Assembly: GCA_963790545.1 (NCBI GenBank)
Contig: CAWBPA010000005.1
Coordinates: 1 to 64,000 of the forward strand
DNA: 64,000 nt
From: DATBJG01 sp963790545
GTDB lineage: Bacteria; Acidobacteriota; Vicinamibacteria; Vicinamibacterales; JAMQPK01
Reading direction: 5' to 3'
Part shown: positions 18,446 to 27,125 of the stretch, one piece after another
How positions within the stretch are numbered: position 1 is the first letter of the stretch
How the letters are laid out: every line of letters starts with the position of its first letter
Notes under the pieces: model-generated
What the model was told of the DNA's origin: nothing
Databases searched by the model: none
The model's input: only the letters and a program-made list of their open reading frames with translations
Made by a program: the position numbers and the translations under genes

Positions 18446-20244
18446 GCGCAGCGCTCCCCTTCGCGCGTGGGCTCGCGCCAGATTGCCAGCGCGAGCAGGC
18501 TGTCAGACAGATAGGCGTCCCGGCACGCAAAGCGTTGAAGCTTTCCGCTCGTCGTCTTGGGTATCGAGCCAGGTGCGACGAGCATCACGGCGTCGAGCAG
18601 CACACCATGGAGCTCGGCCACGCTTCGCCGAATTGCCAGAATCGTGCTCTCTGCGGTATCGGGTGGCTTGAGCTGACGGATGTCGGCCTCGGCCACGATA
18701 GCGATGCGGTCACCAAGCGGCCCGTTTTCGGTGGCAAACGCGGCTGTGCAGCCGGGCCTGATGACCGGATGCTGCTCGGCCGTCTGCTCGAGGTCCTGCG
18801 GATAATGTTTCATGCCGCGCACGATCAGCACGTCCTTCAACCGGCCGGTCACGTACAACTCTCCGCTGTGCAGGTACCCAAGATCTCCGGTCCTCAAAAA
18901 AGGGCCTTCTCCTCGGTCGGTCCGCGCACGGAACGTGCGCGCCGTTTCCTCTGGCCGATTCCAGTAACCGCGTGCGACGCCGGGGCCGGACACCCAGATT
19001 TCTCCGACAGTTCCGGGACCGCACGGACGACCGTGTTCCGGCTCTACAACCAGCACCCGCGTATCGAATTGCGCCCCTCCACACCCGACCCGCGTCTGGT
19101 CGGATTCTGCGTCCATCCATCGGCCAGCGGTCACGAGCAGCGTCGCTTCAGCCAGGCCATAGCAAGGACGAACTGAAGAGGGATTGAATCGAGCGACAGC
19201 AAACGCGCTCGTAAATGCGCGGAACGTATCCTGACGGATCGGTTCTGCACCGCAGTAGGCCGACCGCCACGTCGACAGGTCGAGAGCTGCCCGGTCGTGG
19301 GGACCAATCCGGCGTACGCAGAGGTCGTACGCGAAATTTGGTCCGCCGCTCCGCGTTGCCGCGTATCGTGCGATGGCGTTGAGCCAGCGGATGGGACGTT
19401 GCAGAAACGCGGCTGGTGACATCAGGTACGCGGGGCACCCACTGAAGGCGGGCTGCAGCACACCTTCGATGAGTCCCATGTCGTGAATGACGGGCAGCCA
19501 CGAAACCGATGCGCTCGACGAGTCACCGTCGCCCAGATGAAACGCGTACGTCAGGTTGTGGAGGAGATTTCCGTGCGTGATCATCACGCCTTTTGGTGTC
19601 GCTGTGGAGCCGGACGTGTACTGCAGAAACGCCAGCGTGTCAGAGCCAGCGCCCGGATCGCGCCACAGTGCGGCGTTGTCGTCAGCAACAGTGTCGGTTG
19701 CCATACAGTTGCGGCCGACCATCCCGTCAATCGCCCCCGTCGTCGGCGATGACCCGAGATCCCGGCTGTCTGCGGCGGCACGAGCGAGATTGGCGCCAAG
19801 CTCCTCGGTGGACAGAATGACGGCCGGGTCGGCGTCGGCGACGATGGCTCGAAGGCGAGGAAGTGCGCGATCCGATCGGGTGAGGCTTGGAGGATAGGCG
19901 GGAACGGCCACGACGCCTGCGTATAGACATCCAAAAAAGGCTGAAATGAATTCGAGTCCGGGCTGATAGAGCAGAAGCGCGCGATCGCCGGGCCGACATT
20001 GACTTTGCAGCTCGGAGGCGATCGCCCGGCTGCGCCGGTCCAGCACTTCGTACGTGAGGCAATCGCTCTCCTGCTCCCCTTCACGCAGGAATGTGTACGC
20101 CATCGCGAGCGGTTGGACGGCCGCTCGAAACCGGAGCAGCTCGACGAGCGAGACACCCGCAAAAACGTCTTGCCTTCGACGCGGACCTTCAGCGCGCTTC
20201 GAGGGCGGCGGGCAGAACGACTGATCGGTGCGACGGTTCTCCAT
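18442..20244 (-). CDS. Fatty acyl-AMP ligase (FAAL-type adenylating enzyme)
   Basis: A 600-residue member of the ANL superfamily. Phosphate-binding loop YTSGSTATPKGV (209-220), the FAAL-type SWLPVIHDMGLIEGV, GLAEATLLVT, and the C-terminal Lys in TTSGKLQRF. FAALs activate free fatty acids as acyl-adenylates and pass them to a carrier protein rather than to CoA. The downstream gene, overlapping by four bases, begins with exactly such a carrier. The ATG at 20244 follows GAGGG at seven bases, so the start is well supported even though it lies 56 bases inside the acyltransferase gene. Confidence 0.9.
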   Translation of the reverse strand: MENRRTDQSFCPPPSKRAEGPRRRQDVFAGVSLVELLRFRAAVQPLAMAYTFLREGEQESDCLTYEVLDRRSRAIASELQSQCRPGDRALLLYQPGLEFISAFFGCLYAGVVAVPAYPPSLTRSDRALPRLRAIVADADPAVILSTEELGANLARAAADSRDLGSSPTTGAIDGMVGRNCMATDTVADDNAALWRDPGAGSDTLAFLQYTSGSTATPKGVMITHGNLLHNLTYAFHLGDGDSSSASVSWLPVIHDMGLIEGVLQPAFSGCPAYLMSPAAFLQRPIRWLNAIARYAATRSGGPNFAYDLCVRRIGPHDRAALDLSTWRSAYCGAEPIRQDTFRAFTSAFAVARFNPSSVRPCYGLAEATLLVTAGRWMDAESDQTRVGCGGAQFDTRVLVVEPEHGRPCGPGTVGEIWVSGPGVARGYWNRPEETARTFRARTDRGEGPFLRTGDLGYLHSGELYVTGRLKDVLIVRGMKHYPQDLEQTAEQHPVIRPGCTAAFATENGPLGDRIAIVAEADIRQLKPPDTAESTILAIRRSVAELHGVLLDAVMLVAPGSIPKTTSGKLQRFACRDAYLSDSLLALAIWREPTREGERCA

Positions 20245-20983
20245 GATTTATCCCTCGGATTTCCTGGTGCCACTCGACGAAGAGATCGCGGACGGATTCC
20301 TTGTTCTGTTCGAGCTCTTCCAGCTGCCAGTGGTCGGTGCTGATTGCCGGTTTCACGTAGACATGCACCGAACCTGTCCCCGCGTCGAAGCCCATGCCGG
20401 GATCGACCGCGGACGGAATGTGGAAATACATCGGTACGATGGGCACCTTCAGGCTGGTCGCCAGATGAAACGCCCCCTTGTTGAAGTGTCCGATCTCGCC
20501 GGTCGTGATTCGACCGCCTTCCGGGCTGAGATACACCGACTCTCGAGTCCGACGCAGAATGCGGTCGGCGCGCTGGAAGATTCGAGTTCGTTCGGCGGGT
20601 CTGTGCTGGGGCACGGTGAAAAAGGTGCCCATCAAATACGCGATGATTCCGAGCGGCACGTGCTTTCTGAGAAAGCCGCTCAGGAAGAACCGCGTGTTTG
20701 GAAGTCCCAGCGCCACCAGAATGAACAGATCGAGCGTGGATGTGTGGTTTGAGACGTACACGGTCTGCTTGCGCGGAAACGGTCCCTCCTGGTGCACGAT
20801 CATGCGGATGCCCCAGAGGCGAAGCACGAGACGAGCGAGCCGGGTTGCCACTGCCGCATAGACTCGCCGCATGCGAAAGAGCGTGATGGCGGCTATGGGA
20901 ACGAGCGCGAGCGCACCAACGGAGATCGCCCCAACGCTGAGAATCGACAGGATCGCGACGCGTGTCTTGCTGCCCGGCTTCAT
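20189..20983 (-). CDS. PlsC-like 1-acylglycerol-3-phosphate acyltransferase
   Basis: About 264 residues with an N-terminal membrane segment and the acyltransferase motifs NHTSTLD (His80-x4-Asp85) and SPEGGR (153-158, the FPEGTR equivalent). Such enzymes transfer an acyl chain from acyl-ACP or acyl-CoA to a lysophospholipid or other lipid alcohol. The start MKPGSKTRVA at 20983 overlaps the methyltransferase stop in ATGA. The unbroken frame that appears to fuse it to the methyltransferase results from a frameshift in that upstream gene. The Gly-Gly substitution in the second motif may indicate an unusual acceptor. Confidence 0.85.
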   Translation of the reverse strand: MKPGSKTRVAILSILSVGAISVGALALVPIAAITLFRMRRVYAAVATRLARLVLRLWGIRMIVHQEGPFPRKQTVYVSNHTSTLDLFILVALGLPNTRFFLSGFLRKHVPLGIIAYLMGTFFTVPQHRPAERTRIFQRADRILRRTRESVYLSPEGGRITTGEIGHFNKGAFHLATSLKVPIVPMYFHIPSAVDPGMGFDAGTGSVHVYVKPAISTDHWQLEELEQNKESVRDLFVEWHQEIRGINHGEPSHRSVVLPAALEAR

Positions 20984-21970
20984 TGCGTCCTCCTGCAGAC
21001 GACGGTCTGCATGGCCAGGTTCAGTCGCTTGAGTAGAGGGAGCACCGGAAGCAGTACAAGTTGCCCGGCGAAATAGGGATAGATTGCCGCCCGAAAGTTC
21101 AGCCCGCGCCCTTTCAGCAGCTTGAAGGCGACTCCACAGAACAGATAGAAGTAAGGTGGAAAGGCTCCGTAGGGGAGATAGTCCACGACGTCGAATCCAG
21201 CAGCGGCCGATCGTCCTGAGCAGCATCTTGCGGTCGTAGAGTGCTGTGTGCTGCGGCGCCTGCAGGCCCGGCCAACGATCCCCAAAAATTCGGAACGTCA
21301 CGCTGTCGAGCCGGGGTACCTCGATGATGAGACGGCCATCAGGCCTGAGGGCTTCGCGCGCGTGTGAGAGCGACCTGAGCGGGTCGTAGTCGTGCTCGAG
21401 GAAGTGCCACATGGTAATCAGATCGAAGCGCGAACGGCCGAGCGCCTGCTCGTAGAACAGGCCGCAGTGAAACTCGGTGTGCTGCAGCGCCGGCTGCTTC
21501 GAGAGATCGACAAAATCGACGCCGGCAACATGAGCGCCACACGTCGTGCGCACTCGTTCCAGGAACGTGCCGGCACCGCACCCGACGTCCAGCACGGCTG
21601 AGGTCTGATCGAGCCGCACGTACCGTTTGGCAATTCGCAGCTTTTCGCGATCGAGCGAACTCATCGCGGCAGCAAAGAGCGGCGAGAGCAGCCCCCAATC
21701 GGTCCTCCTCCGGTGTGCCAGATACTCATCGTCGTAGAAAGGTTTGATGTGCTCGACGGTCAGTCGCGGCGTTTGGTAGATGAGGCCGCAGCGGTTGCAG
21801 CGTACGAAGGCGAACCGACCAGGCCGGCCCGTGAGATCGTCTTCGGCCGTGATGAACGGGAACGCGTCATGCGCCCGGCAAAGAAGGCAGCCGACAGCCT
21901 CGAAACGTGAGTGCGCGACCGTGCTGCCAGCAGACTCTGCGAGACCCTGACGAAGCGCCGCTGATCTCAT
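20980..21970 (-). CDS. Class I SAM-dependent methyltransferase with zinc-ribbon-like N-terminus (one frameshift)
   Basis: About 330 residues. Four cysteines in two pairs (C28-x2-C31 and C58-x2-C61) precede the SAM-binding motif LDVGCGAGTF (127-136) and MWHFLEHDYDPL. The arrangement resembles the C-methyltransferases with N-terminal zinc site found beside lipid and sugar genes. After KMLLRTIG the true C-terminus (AAGFDVVDYLPYGAF to NLAMQTVVCRR) continues in another frame. One extra C near 21208 explains it. The ATGA overlaps with the genes on both sides fit the restored reading. The substrate is unknown. Confidence 0.8.
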
Positions 21971-22539
21971 GAGATGGCTCCCAAAGGCAGTTGGCGATCG
22001 TGCAGCGTTTCATACGCGCACGCGCACACGTAGATGGCACCACTCGCCGCGAGCACTCGCCACGACATCGGCGAGCCGAGAGCGGCCGCCAGCAAACCAA
22101 CAAAGACCGGGTACTTGATCAACAGAACCTGGAAGCGCCAGACACGGTCGGAAAGGCGCCGACGCAACGTCCGGTAGGCGAGCCAGAAGAACAGGTCAAG
22201 ACCTACGAGGCCAACCGCCGCTGCGGGTTCAACGACGCCAACGAACACGATGTTCGTTGCCCCTGACGCCACGCAGGCGAAGCGGAACGGACCTGAATCG
22301 GAACGAACCAGTACCCGATGGGGATGAACGACACGGTCCCGCTCGAGATCCTCCAGGTCGTCCCACAGTCGAAACTGGAGCAGCAGTACGACGGCCAGAC
22401 CTACGGCCACGAGGACAGAGGCCAGTGCCGGGCTTGCTGACGTTGCCCACAGGGCGGCTGCGCCAAGCACCACAGCCGCAGCGCCAAAGACCCTGAGCTT
22501 GAACCGTTCACGAAGGTAAGCGACGAAGAGGTTAATCAC
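21967..22539 (-). CDS. Short UbiA-like membrane protein
   Basis: A 190-residue polytopic protein. It carries one Asp-rich motif of UbiA prenyltransferases, WDDLEDLERD (59-68), which binds Mg-diphosphate, followed by VHPHRVL. The usual second Asp-rich motif appears only as YETLHDRQ near the end. UbiA proteins are normally about 280-300 residues with nine helices. This one has roughly six, so it may be a minimal or degenerate relative. UbiA enzymes attach prenyl chains to aromatic rings, glycerol phosphates or sugars. Four-base overlaps link it to the methyltransferase and, in effect, to the dikinase. Confidence 0.65.
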   Translation of the reverse strand: MINLFVAYLRERFKLRVFGAAAVVLGAAALWATSASPALASVLVAVGLAVVLLLQFRLWDDLEDLERDRVVHPHRVLVRSDSGPFRFACVASGATNIVFVGVVEPAAAVGLVGLDLFFWLAYRTLRRRLSDRVWRFQVLLIKYPVFVGLLAAALGSPMSWRVLAASGAIYVCACAYETLHDRQLPLGAIS

Positions 22540-25287
22540 GGGCGCCCCCGCGACTCACCAGCCCGGTGGTTTCCGGTTGCAACTGCGAGTCGACAGTGCA
22601 GATGCCCAGGTCCCCATCGACGGTGACGTGGCTGGCGTGGGGAATGCGCTGGGTTGCGTTCTTCACGCCCACGACGCAGGGCAGACCGAATTCCCTGGCG
22701 ATAATGGCGCCGTGCGAGAGCATGCCGCCCCGTTCAATGACCAGTCCCGAGATCAGGCAGAAGACCGGTGCCCACCCCGGATCGGTCTGCCGCGTCACCA
22801 GCACATCTCCCCGCTCGAGCCGGCGAGCGTCGCGCACGTCGGTCAGGACTGCGGCGCGCGCTGCCGTGCGCCCACCACAGGCACCGATGCCTTGCAACGT
22901 TGCGGTGTTGGGGTCATCGTGGAAGATGTCTTCAGCCGGAGCCTCCTCCGCAACATCCTTCGATGGGAGGTACTCGCTTTCCCGAAGGCGAACCGTATCG
23001 GGCGGGTGCATTGCGGCGAGCAGCGCATGCTCTCGAAGTCGAAGGTCCACCATTTCATGAACGCGGTACGGAAACATCGCGCGACCGTTTCCCAGCTCGT
23101 CGATCTCCTGACAACTCAACATGAAGATGTCGTCTCGCCCGCGAAGCATGCCGGCCTCAACCGCGCGGTCACCAAGTGCCAGCGCGATGCGACGGCAGCG
23201 CGTGTAGAGCAACGCCTGCTTCAGCCTGGCTCGCTCGCGATACGCAATCGCGCGCTGGGTCCAACGGATGAGCAGCCAGACGGTCGCGGCCCTTGCTGGC
23301 GAGCGGCGCAGAAGTGTCCGGAGCACGCGCGAAGTCTCTGCCCGTCGCTCGGCTGCCTGACGTGCGATGGCTTCGGGCGGAGGTCCCCCCCGGTAGCGGC
23401 GTATTGCTTCAAGAGTTCAATGACGGGGAGCGGGTCTTCCTGCAAACTCGGAACTGTCAGCATCAGTTCGGCCGACGATCTGAAACCCCACTCTTCGAGG
23501 AATTGTTCGAACAGGCCGCGGAATGTGACAAAGCGAGCGTCGTTCCGGATCGCCTGAAGAACAGCGGGCGTGCTGCCTGTGGTAAAGAGCGTTCGCAGCC
23601 GTTCATCGGCTCGAATGATTCTCGACAACTCCCAAAGCCGAACCGGCGGGATGCTCGACGGCACACCGGGAAGAGCGCGCAGCAACCGATTGTGCAGCGT
23701 CGGGCTGCAGCCGGTCGACCTCAGAGTGGATTGCAGCACTGCGTAGCACACCATTGACGCAGCGTCAGCGAGAGACGCGTTCTTCCACCGATGGTTCCGG
23801 ATCGTGAGAAACGCACGGAGCTCGTCGACGAGCTCCGGGAACGTCAAATCGCGAAGGCGATCGGGATGGGTGCGCGCGGCAAACGTGTCTGCGGTTCTCT
23901 CGAACGTTTCAAGACGATGACGAAGTCCCAGATACTGCCACGCCGTGCATGCGACCATGCGCAGGCTCTCGACGACGGTGCCCAACCGGCTGCGGTGGGT
24001 TTTCCAACCGACAGCCTCTCTTGACGGTTCGGTGATCTCGGCGGCTCCGACAAACTGGTTGAACGCGGCAGCCAGTCGCTCACCAAACGGTGCCATCCGC
24101 AGGACGGCATGGATGTTGGTGAGGTTGTAGTACATCCGACCGCCATGAACCCCGATGATTCCGCGCAGGGGTTGCTCCATCGCCGCGAGTCTCCAGCGCG
24201 CCACGCCGAAGGCCAGCCCGAGGTTGCGGAAGTAGTGGTAGTACCCGGCTGAAGCAATCGAGTAGAGCAGTGGGGAAATCGGCTGTGGAAAATTCTCGTT
24301 GACGTTGGCGTTCGACCAGACAACCGTCCGACGTGAGGACGTTGGCTGGTGCCGGGCCGCGACCGTAATGGGCCTGGCCTGCAGGATCCAGAGCTTGCCA
24401 TCTCCGTCGATCGACCATTCGATGTCCTGCGGGCCGCCCAAATCGTTCTCGAGCCGAAGCGCCAGCCGGCTGAGATCGAGAATACGACGGGGTGTCAGGA
24501 ACGGCTCGACCCCAGCTTCGGCTTCCACGTCAGGAAGGGTGGCCGCGCGACGGACGGACAGATCCGATCGGGACACCAGCAGCCTTCCCGGCTCGAGATG
24601 CCCCGACACCAACGCATCGCCGAGGCCGGCACAGTACTCGATCATCAAATCACTGGAACCTGTTGCCGGGTCTCCTGATGGTGCGCGCGTGAAGAGGACC
24701 CCCGACACGCGCGCGTCTACTTGCTTCTGGACGATGACACCCATGCTGTCGAGATTGGCACCGCGCGCGGTTCGATAGAAGAGAGCCCGAGCAGACCAGT
24801 ACGAAGCCCAGCACGTTTTTATGCCGCGCTCGATGTCCGTTCCCGCGGCAAGGCCGAGGACCGAGTCCAGCTGACCCGCAAACGAAGCAGACGAACCATC
24901 CTCACCAACGGCTGAACTGCGACCGACGAGCAGCGTGCCAGGCGGCCAACGCGTTAAAAATTCCCGAATCAGCCCTTGGATCTCGCGCGGCATGACGCTG
25001 TTGGTGATGAGCCCAGCGATTTTTTCAGAGCAGGATTGCAACGACTCCGGACGATTGACATCAATCTGACGACACCACGCATCGATGCGGTCTCGCATGG
25101 CGTTGGAATCCAGAAACCGATTGAAGGCCGCGCTCGTGAGCACGACACCATCCGGTACTCGAATCCCGAGCGCAACGAGCCTTGCCAGATTGCGGGCCTT
25201 CCCTCCAACGAGTCGCTCATCTGTTCCATCGGCGAGACGGCACACGAGATTCGAGGGCGTTCGCCAGGCGGTCGGTTCGTGCATCAT
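22532..25287 (-). CDS. PEP synthase-like dikinase with ATP-grasp and His swivel domains (one frameshift)
   Basis: About 918 residues after repair. N-terminal PPDK/PEP-synthase ATP-grasp domain (VGGKARNLARL, VGRSSAVGEDGSSASFAGQ, LDSVLG, IEWSIDGDGKLWILQARP), a long middle domain, and a C-terminal swivel domain with the phosphorylatable His in GGMLSHGAIIAREFG (about residue 859). There is no PEP/pyruvate TIM barrel. This is the order found in rifampicin phosphotransferase, so the likely reaction is ATP-dependent phosphorylation of a hydroxyl on a non-pyruvate substrate. The frame breaks at a G7 run (C7 on the plus strand, 23385-23391); G8 would restore it. ATG 25287 overlaps the CarS-like stop in ATGA. 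Confidence 0.82.
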
Positions 25288-25874
25288 GCCCGCCTCGCTT
25301 TCACACCCAGTCGAAACAGCGCCACGCTGAAAAGCCCATGAAGCGCCGGTCCGACGAGGACCACACACAACCACGTCCCCCAAGGCACCGGCACCGCGAC
25401 CGTCAGCGCCAGCATCAGTCCGACGATCGAATCGATCCGATCGACGACGAAAAAGAGCGGCGCCGAGACACGGCCTTCAGCAGCAGCGCCAGGTGGGATT
25501 CCCAGCCGTCTCTTGAAGAACGAGTTGGGGAGTTCGCCCATCATGAAACCCAGTGCGCCCCATGCTCCTAGAAGGGCGTACTGACCCGGTGTCAGGTGCC
25601 ACAACCCTTTCAGTCCGGTCGGGGAAGGCGTCATCAGCAGTGCGAGGAGCGCGAAGGCAAGGCTTGTGGCCGGCACCATCACGATGAAACCGCGGATCGT
25701 CTTGTTGTCGCCGAGAAGTCGATGGCCACCGAGTGTTCGACCGCCATCAAGCGGCACCGCAAACCTCCGAGACCCCGGCGTTGCCAGCCATGCCGTGTGG
25801 CACGCTCCGGCCAATGTGAACGCGGCTATCAGAAACGCGGCGCACGCAAATGGATTCAAATCGATGGGAGTCAT
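25284..25874 (-). CDS. CDP-archaeol synthase-like (CarS/DUF46) cytidylyltransferase
   Basis: A 196-residue membrane protein with about five helices. It shows the CarS pattern GDNKTIRG (55-62), then SFFKRRLGIPPG (118-129) and FVVDRIDSIVG (142-152). CarS-type enzymes convert a phosphatidic-acid-like lipid and CTP to the CDP-lipid, in archaea for diether lipids; bacterial relatives are poorly characterised. Here it could supply the CDP-lipid used by the phosphatidyltransferase at the operon end. It overlaps both neighbours by four bases. CdsA is the main alternative, but the length and motifs fit CarS better. Confidence 0.8.
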   Translation of the reverse strand: MTPIDLNPFACAAFLIAAFTLAGACHTAWLATPGSRRFAVPLDGGRTLGGHRLLGDNKTIRGFIVMVPATSLAFALLALLMTPSPTGLKGLWHLTPGQYALLGAWGALGFMMGELPNSFFKRRLGIPPGAAAEGRVSAPLFFVVDRIDSIVGLMLALTVAVPVPWGTWLCVVLVGPALHGLFSVALFRLGVKARRA

Positions 25875-26830
25875 ACGTCGTACCCGGATTGATGGCGGTT
25901 TTGAAACAACAGGACCTCACCGGGCACGCCGCGGGCCGCAGGTATCCACCGCCAGCAGCTCACCTCATTGGCAGGCGAGTACGGAATTTCGGCGAGGCGG
26001 TAACCAGGCACGAACGGATACATGTGATGCAGTTCATGCGCGTCGAAGTGCAGCAGCAGTCGGGAGAGCCATGCTGGAAAACGCAGCGACCGCGTGAACT
26101 GCTCCTGATCGATGGCCGCGTGCGGGATGACATCCTGGCCTTGGCTGAGTCCCATCGGGACGTGCGTATGCTGGCTGATGAGGAGCAAGTCTTCGGCTAT
26201 CAGCGCAAGAACGATGGCGCCCCCGAGAACGCGGAGGAATAGAGCGGGGCCCAGCAGCGCGACCAGAGCCAGGTAAAGGACCCCCAGCACGACCGTGTTG
26301 ACTGTCAAACGCCGACGCAGGGCTCTCGTGCGGAACAGTCTGAGAAGCCTGGAAATGTTCCAGAAGTTGTTGAGCCGGTACAGGATTGAGAACAGCGGAA
26401 TCCAGTACTTCCAGCACACGTTGACCAGCGCGCGAGACAGCCGCCCGGTGGGCGCGACCGACAAACGAGCCGTTGTCGGATCGATATCCTGCCAGCCGGT
26501 CCACTTGTGGTGCCGGTTGTGGACCCGCCTCCACGCTTCAAATGGAATGAATGCGAAAAAGCCTGCGACGTGTCCGGCTGACGCGTTCAATCGTGGTGCG
26601 CTGAACAACGTGTTGTGGCCGCATTCGTGCAGCACGATGAACCACTGGACCAGCGAGGCCGCCAGCAGGAGCTGGCCGATGAGCCACCACACGGAAAGAG
26701 GCTTGAGCGAAAGCCAAAGCCCGGCGAGCGTGACTGCCATCGTCGCGCTCAGGCAAATCCACCCGGCTGCATTCGTGGCTCGCAGGTGCTGCAGCTTCGA
26801 TGGGTGCGGTGCCAACCGCTGAACGTCCAT
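25871..26830 (-). CDS. Membrane fatty acid desaturase-like di-iron enzyme
   Basis: About 319 residues with four or more membrane segments and three His boxes: HECGHNT, HNRHHKW and HELHHMYP, the ligand set of membrane di-iron desaturases and hydroxylases. It introduces a double bond or hydroxyl in an acyl or related lipid chain. As the first operon gene it may prepare the chain later activated by the ligase. ATG 26830 is selected over 26848 because AGGAG lies six bases before it. The upstream 295 bases separate it from a divergent winged-helix regulator. Confidence 0.87.
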   Translation of the reverse strand: MDVQRLAPHPSKLQHLRATNAAGWICLSATMAVTLAGLWLSLKPLSVWWLIGQLLLAASLVQWFIVLHECGHNTLFSAPRLNASAGHVAGFFAFIPFEAWRRVHNRHHKWTGWQDIDPTTARLSVAPTGRLSRALVNVCWKYWIPLFSILYRLNNFWNISRLLRLFRTRALRRRLTVNTVVLGVLYLALVALLGPALFLRVLGGAIVLALIAEDLLLISQHTHVPMGLSQGQDVIPHAAIDQEQFTRSLRFPAWLSRLLLHFDAHELHHMYPFVPGYRLAEIPYSPANEVSCWRWIPAARGVPGEVLLFQNRHQSGYDV

Positions 26831-26836
26831 GTCGCG

Positions 26837-26841
26837 CTCCT
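26837..26841 (-). promoter_or_regulatory. Shine-Dalgarno site of the desaturase gene
   Basis: AGGAG on the minus strand, six bases before ATG 26830. It decides the start of the first gene of the lipid operon. Confidence 0.7.
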
Positions 26842-26849
26842 GGTGCATG

Positions 26850-27040
26850 ACCGATTGTCACGATAGCAACCGTGCACCTCGAGAGTCCTGAGCAAACCGT
26901 GAAGTTTTTCTGAAAACTCGTGAGCACCGCGAAGACGCCCAGATTAGGTGTCTGATTCGCGGTTTGCCGATCATCAGAAGGGACAATGTGGAGGAACGGC
27001 GGCAGGGTACCACCGTTGTTGAGGGAGTACAAGCGGATCC
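26850..27040. promoter_or_regulatory. Divergent promoter region between lipid operon and regulator
   Basis: The only intergenic stretch able to drive the nine-gene operon. It contains the inverted repeat AGTTTTTCTGAAAACT (about 26903-26918), a candidate operator. No clear -35/-10 pair was recognised by eye. Confidence 0.35.
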
Positions 27041-27044
27041 GGGA

Positions 27045-27079
27045 AATTGCAGAATTGCAGAATTGCAGGATTGCAGAAA
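27045..27079. repeat. Period-8 tandem repeat (AATTGCAG)
   Basis: Four consecutive copies of AATTGCAG (the fourth GATTGCAG), ending about 45 bases before the regulator start. This could be a phase-variable spacer or just a microsatellite. Confidence 0.8.
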
Positions 27080-27125
27080 GGATTGAACGAGGGACCTGCC
27101 TCCTGCAATTACAATCGTTGCGGTG

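Noticed and set aside
20189..21970. A single 593-residue methyltransferase-acyltransferase fusion protein
   Set aside because: The methyltransferase's conserved C-terminus (FDVVDYLPYGAF to VVCRR) continues in another frame to an ATGA overlap with the acyltransferase start, so the apparent fusion is due to one extra base near 21208.
14982..26830. Archaeal origin of the operon because of CarS-, UbiA- and PssA-like genes
   Set aside because: Base composition matches the flanks, and the other members (FAAL, ACP-reductase, PlsC, desaturase) are bacterial families. The families are broadly distributed, so transfer cannot be claimed.
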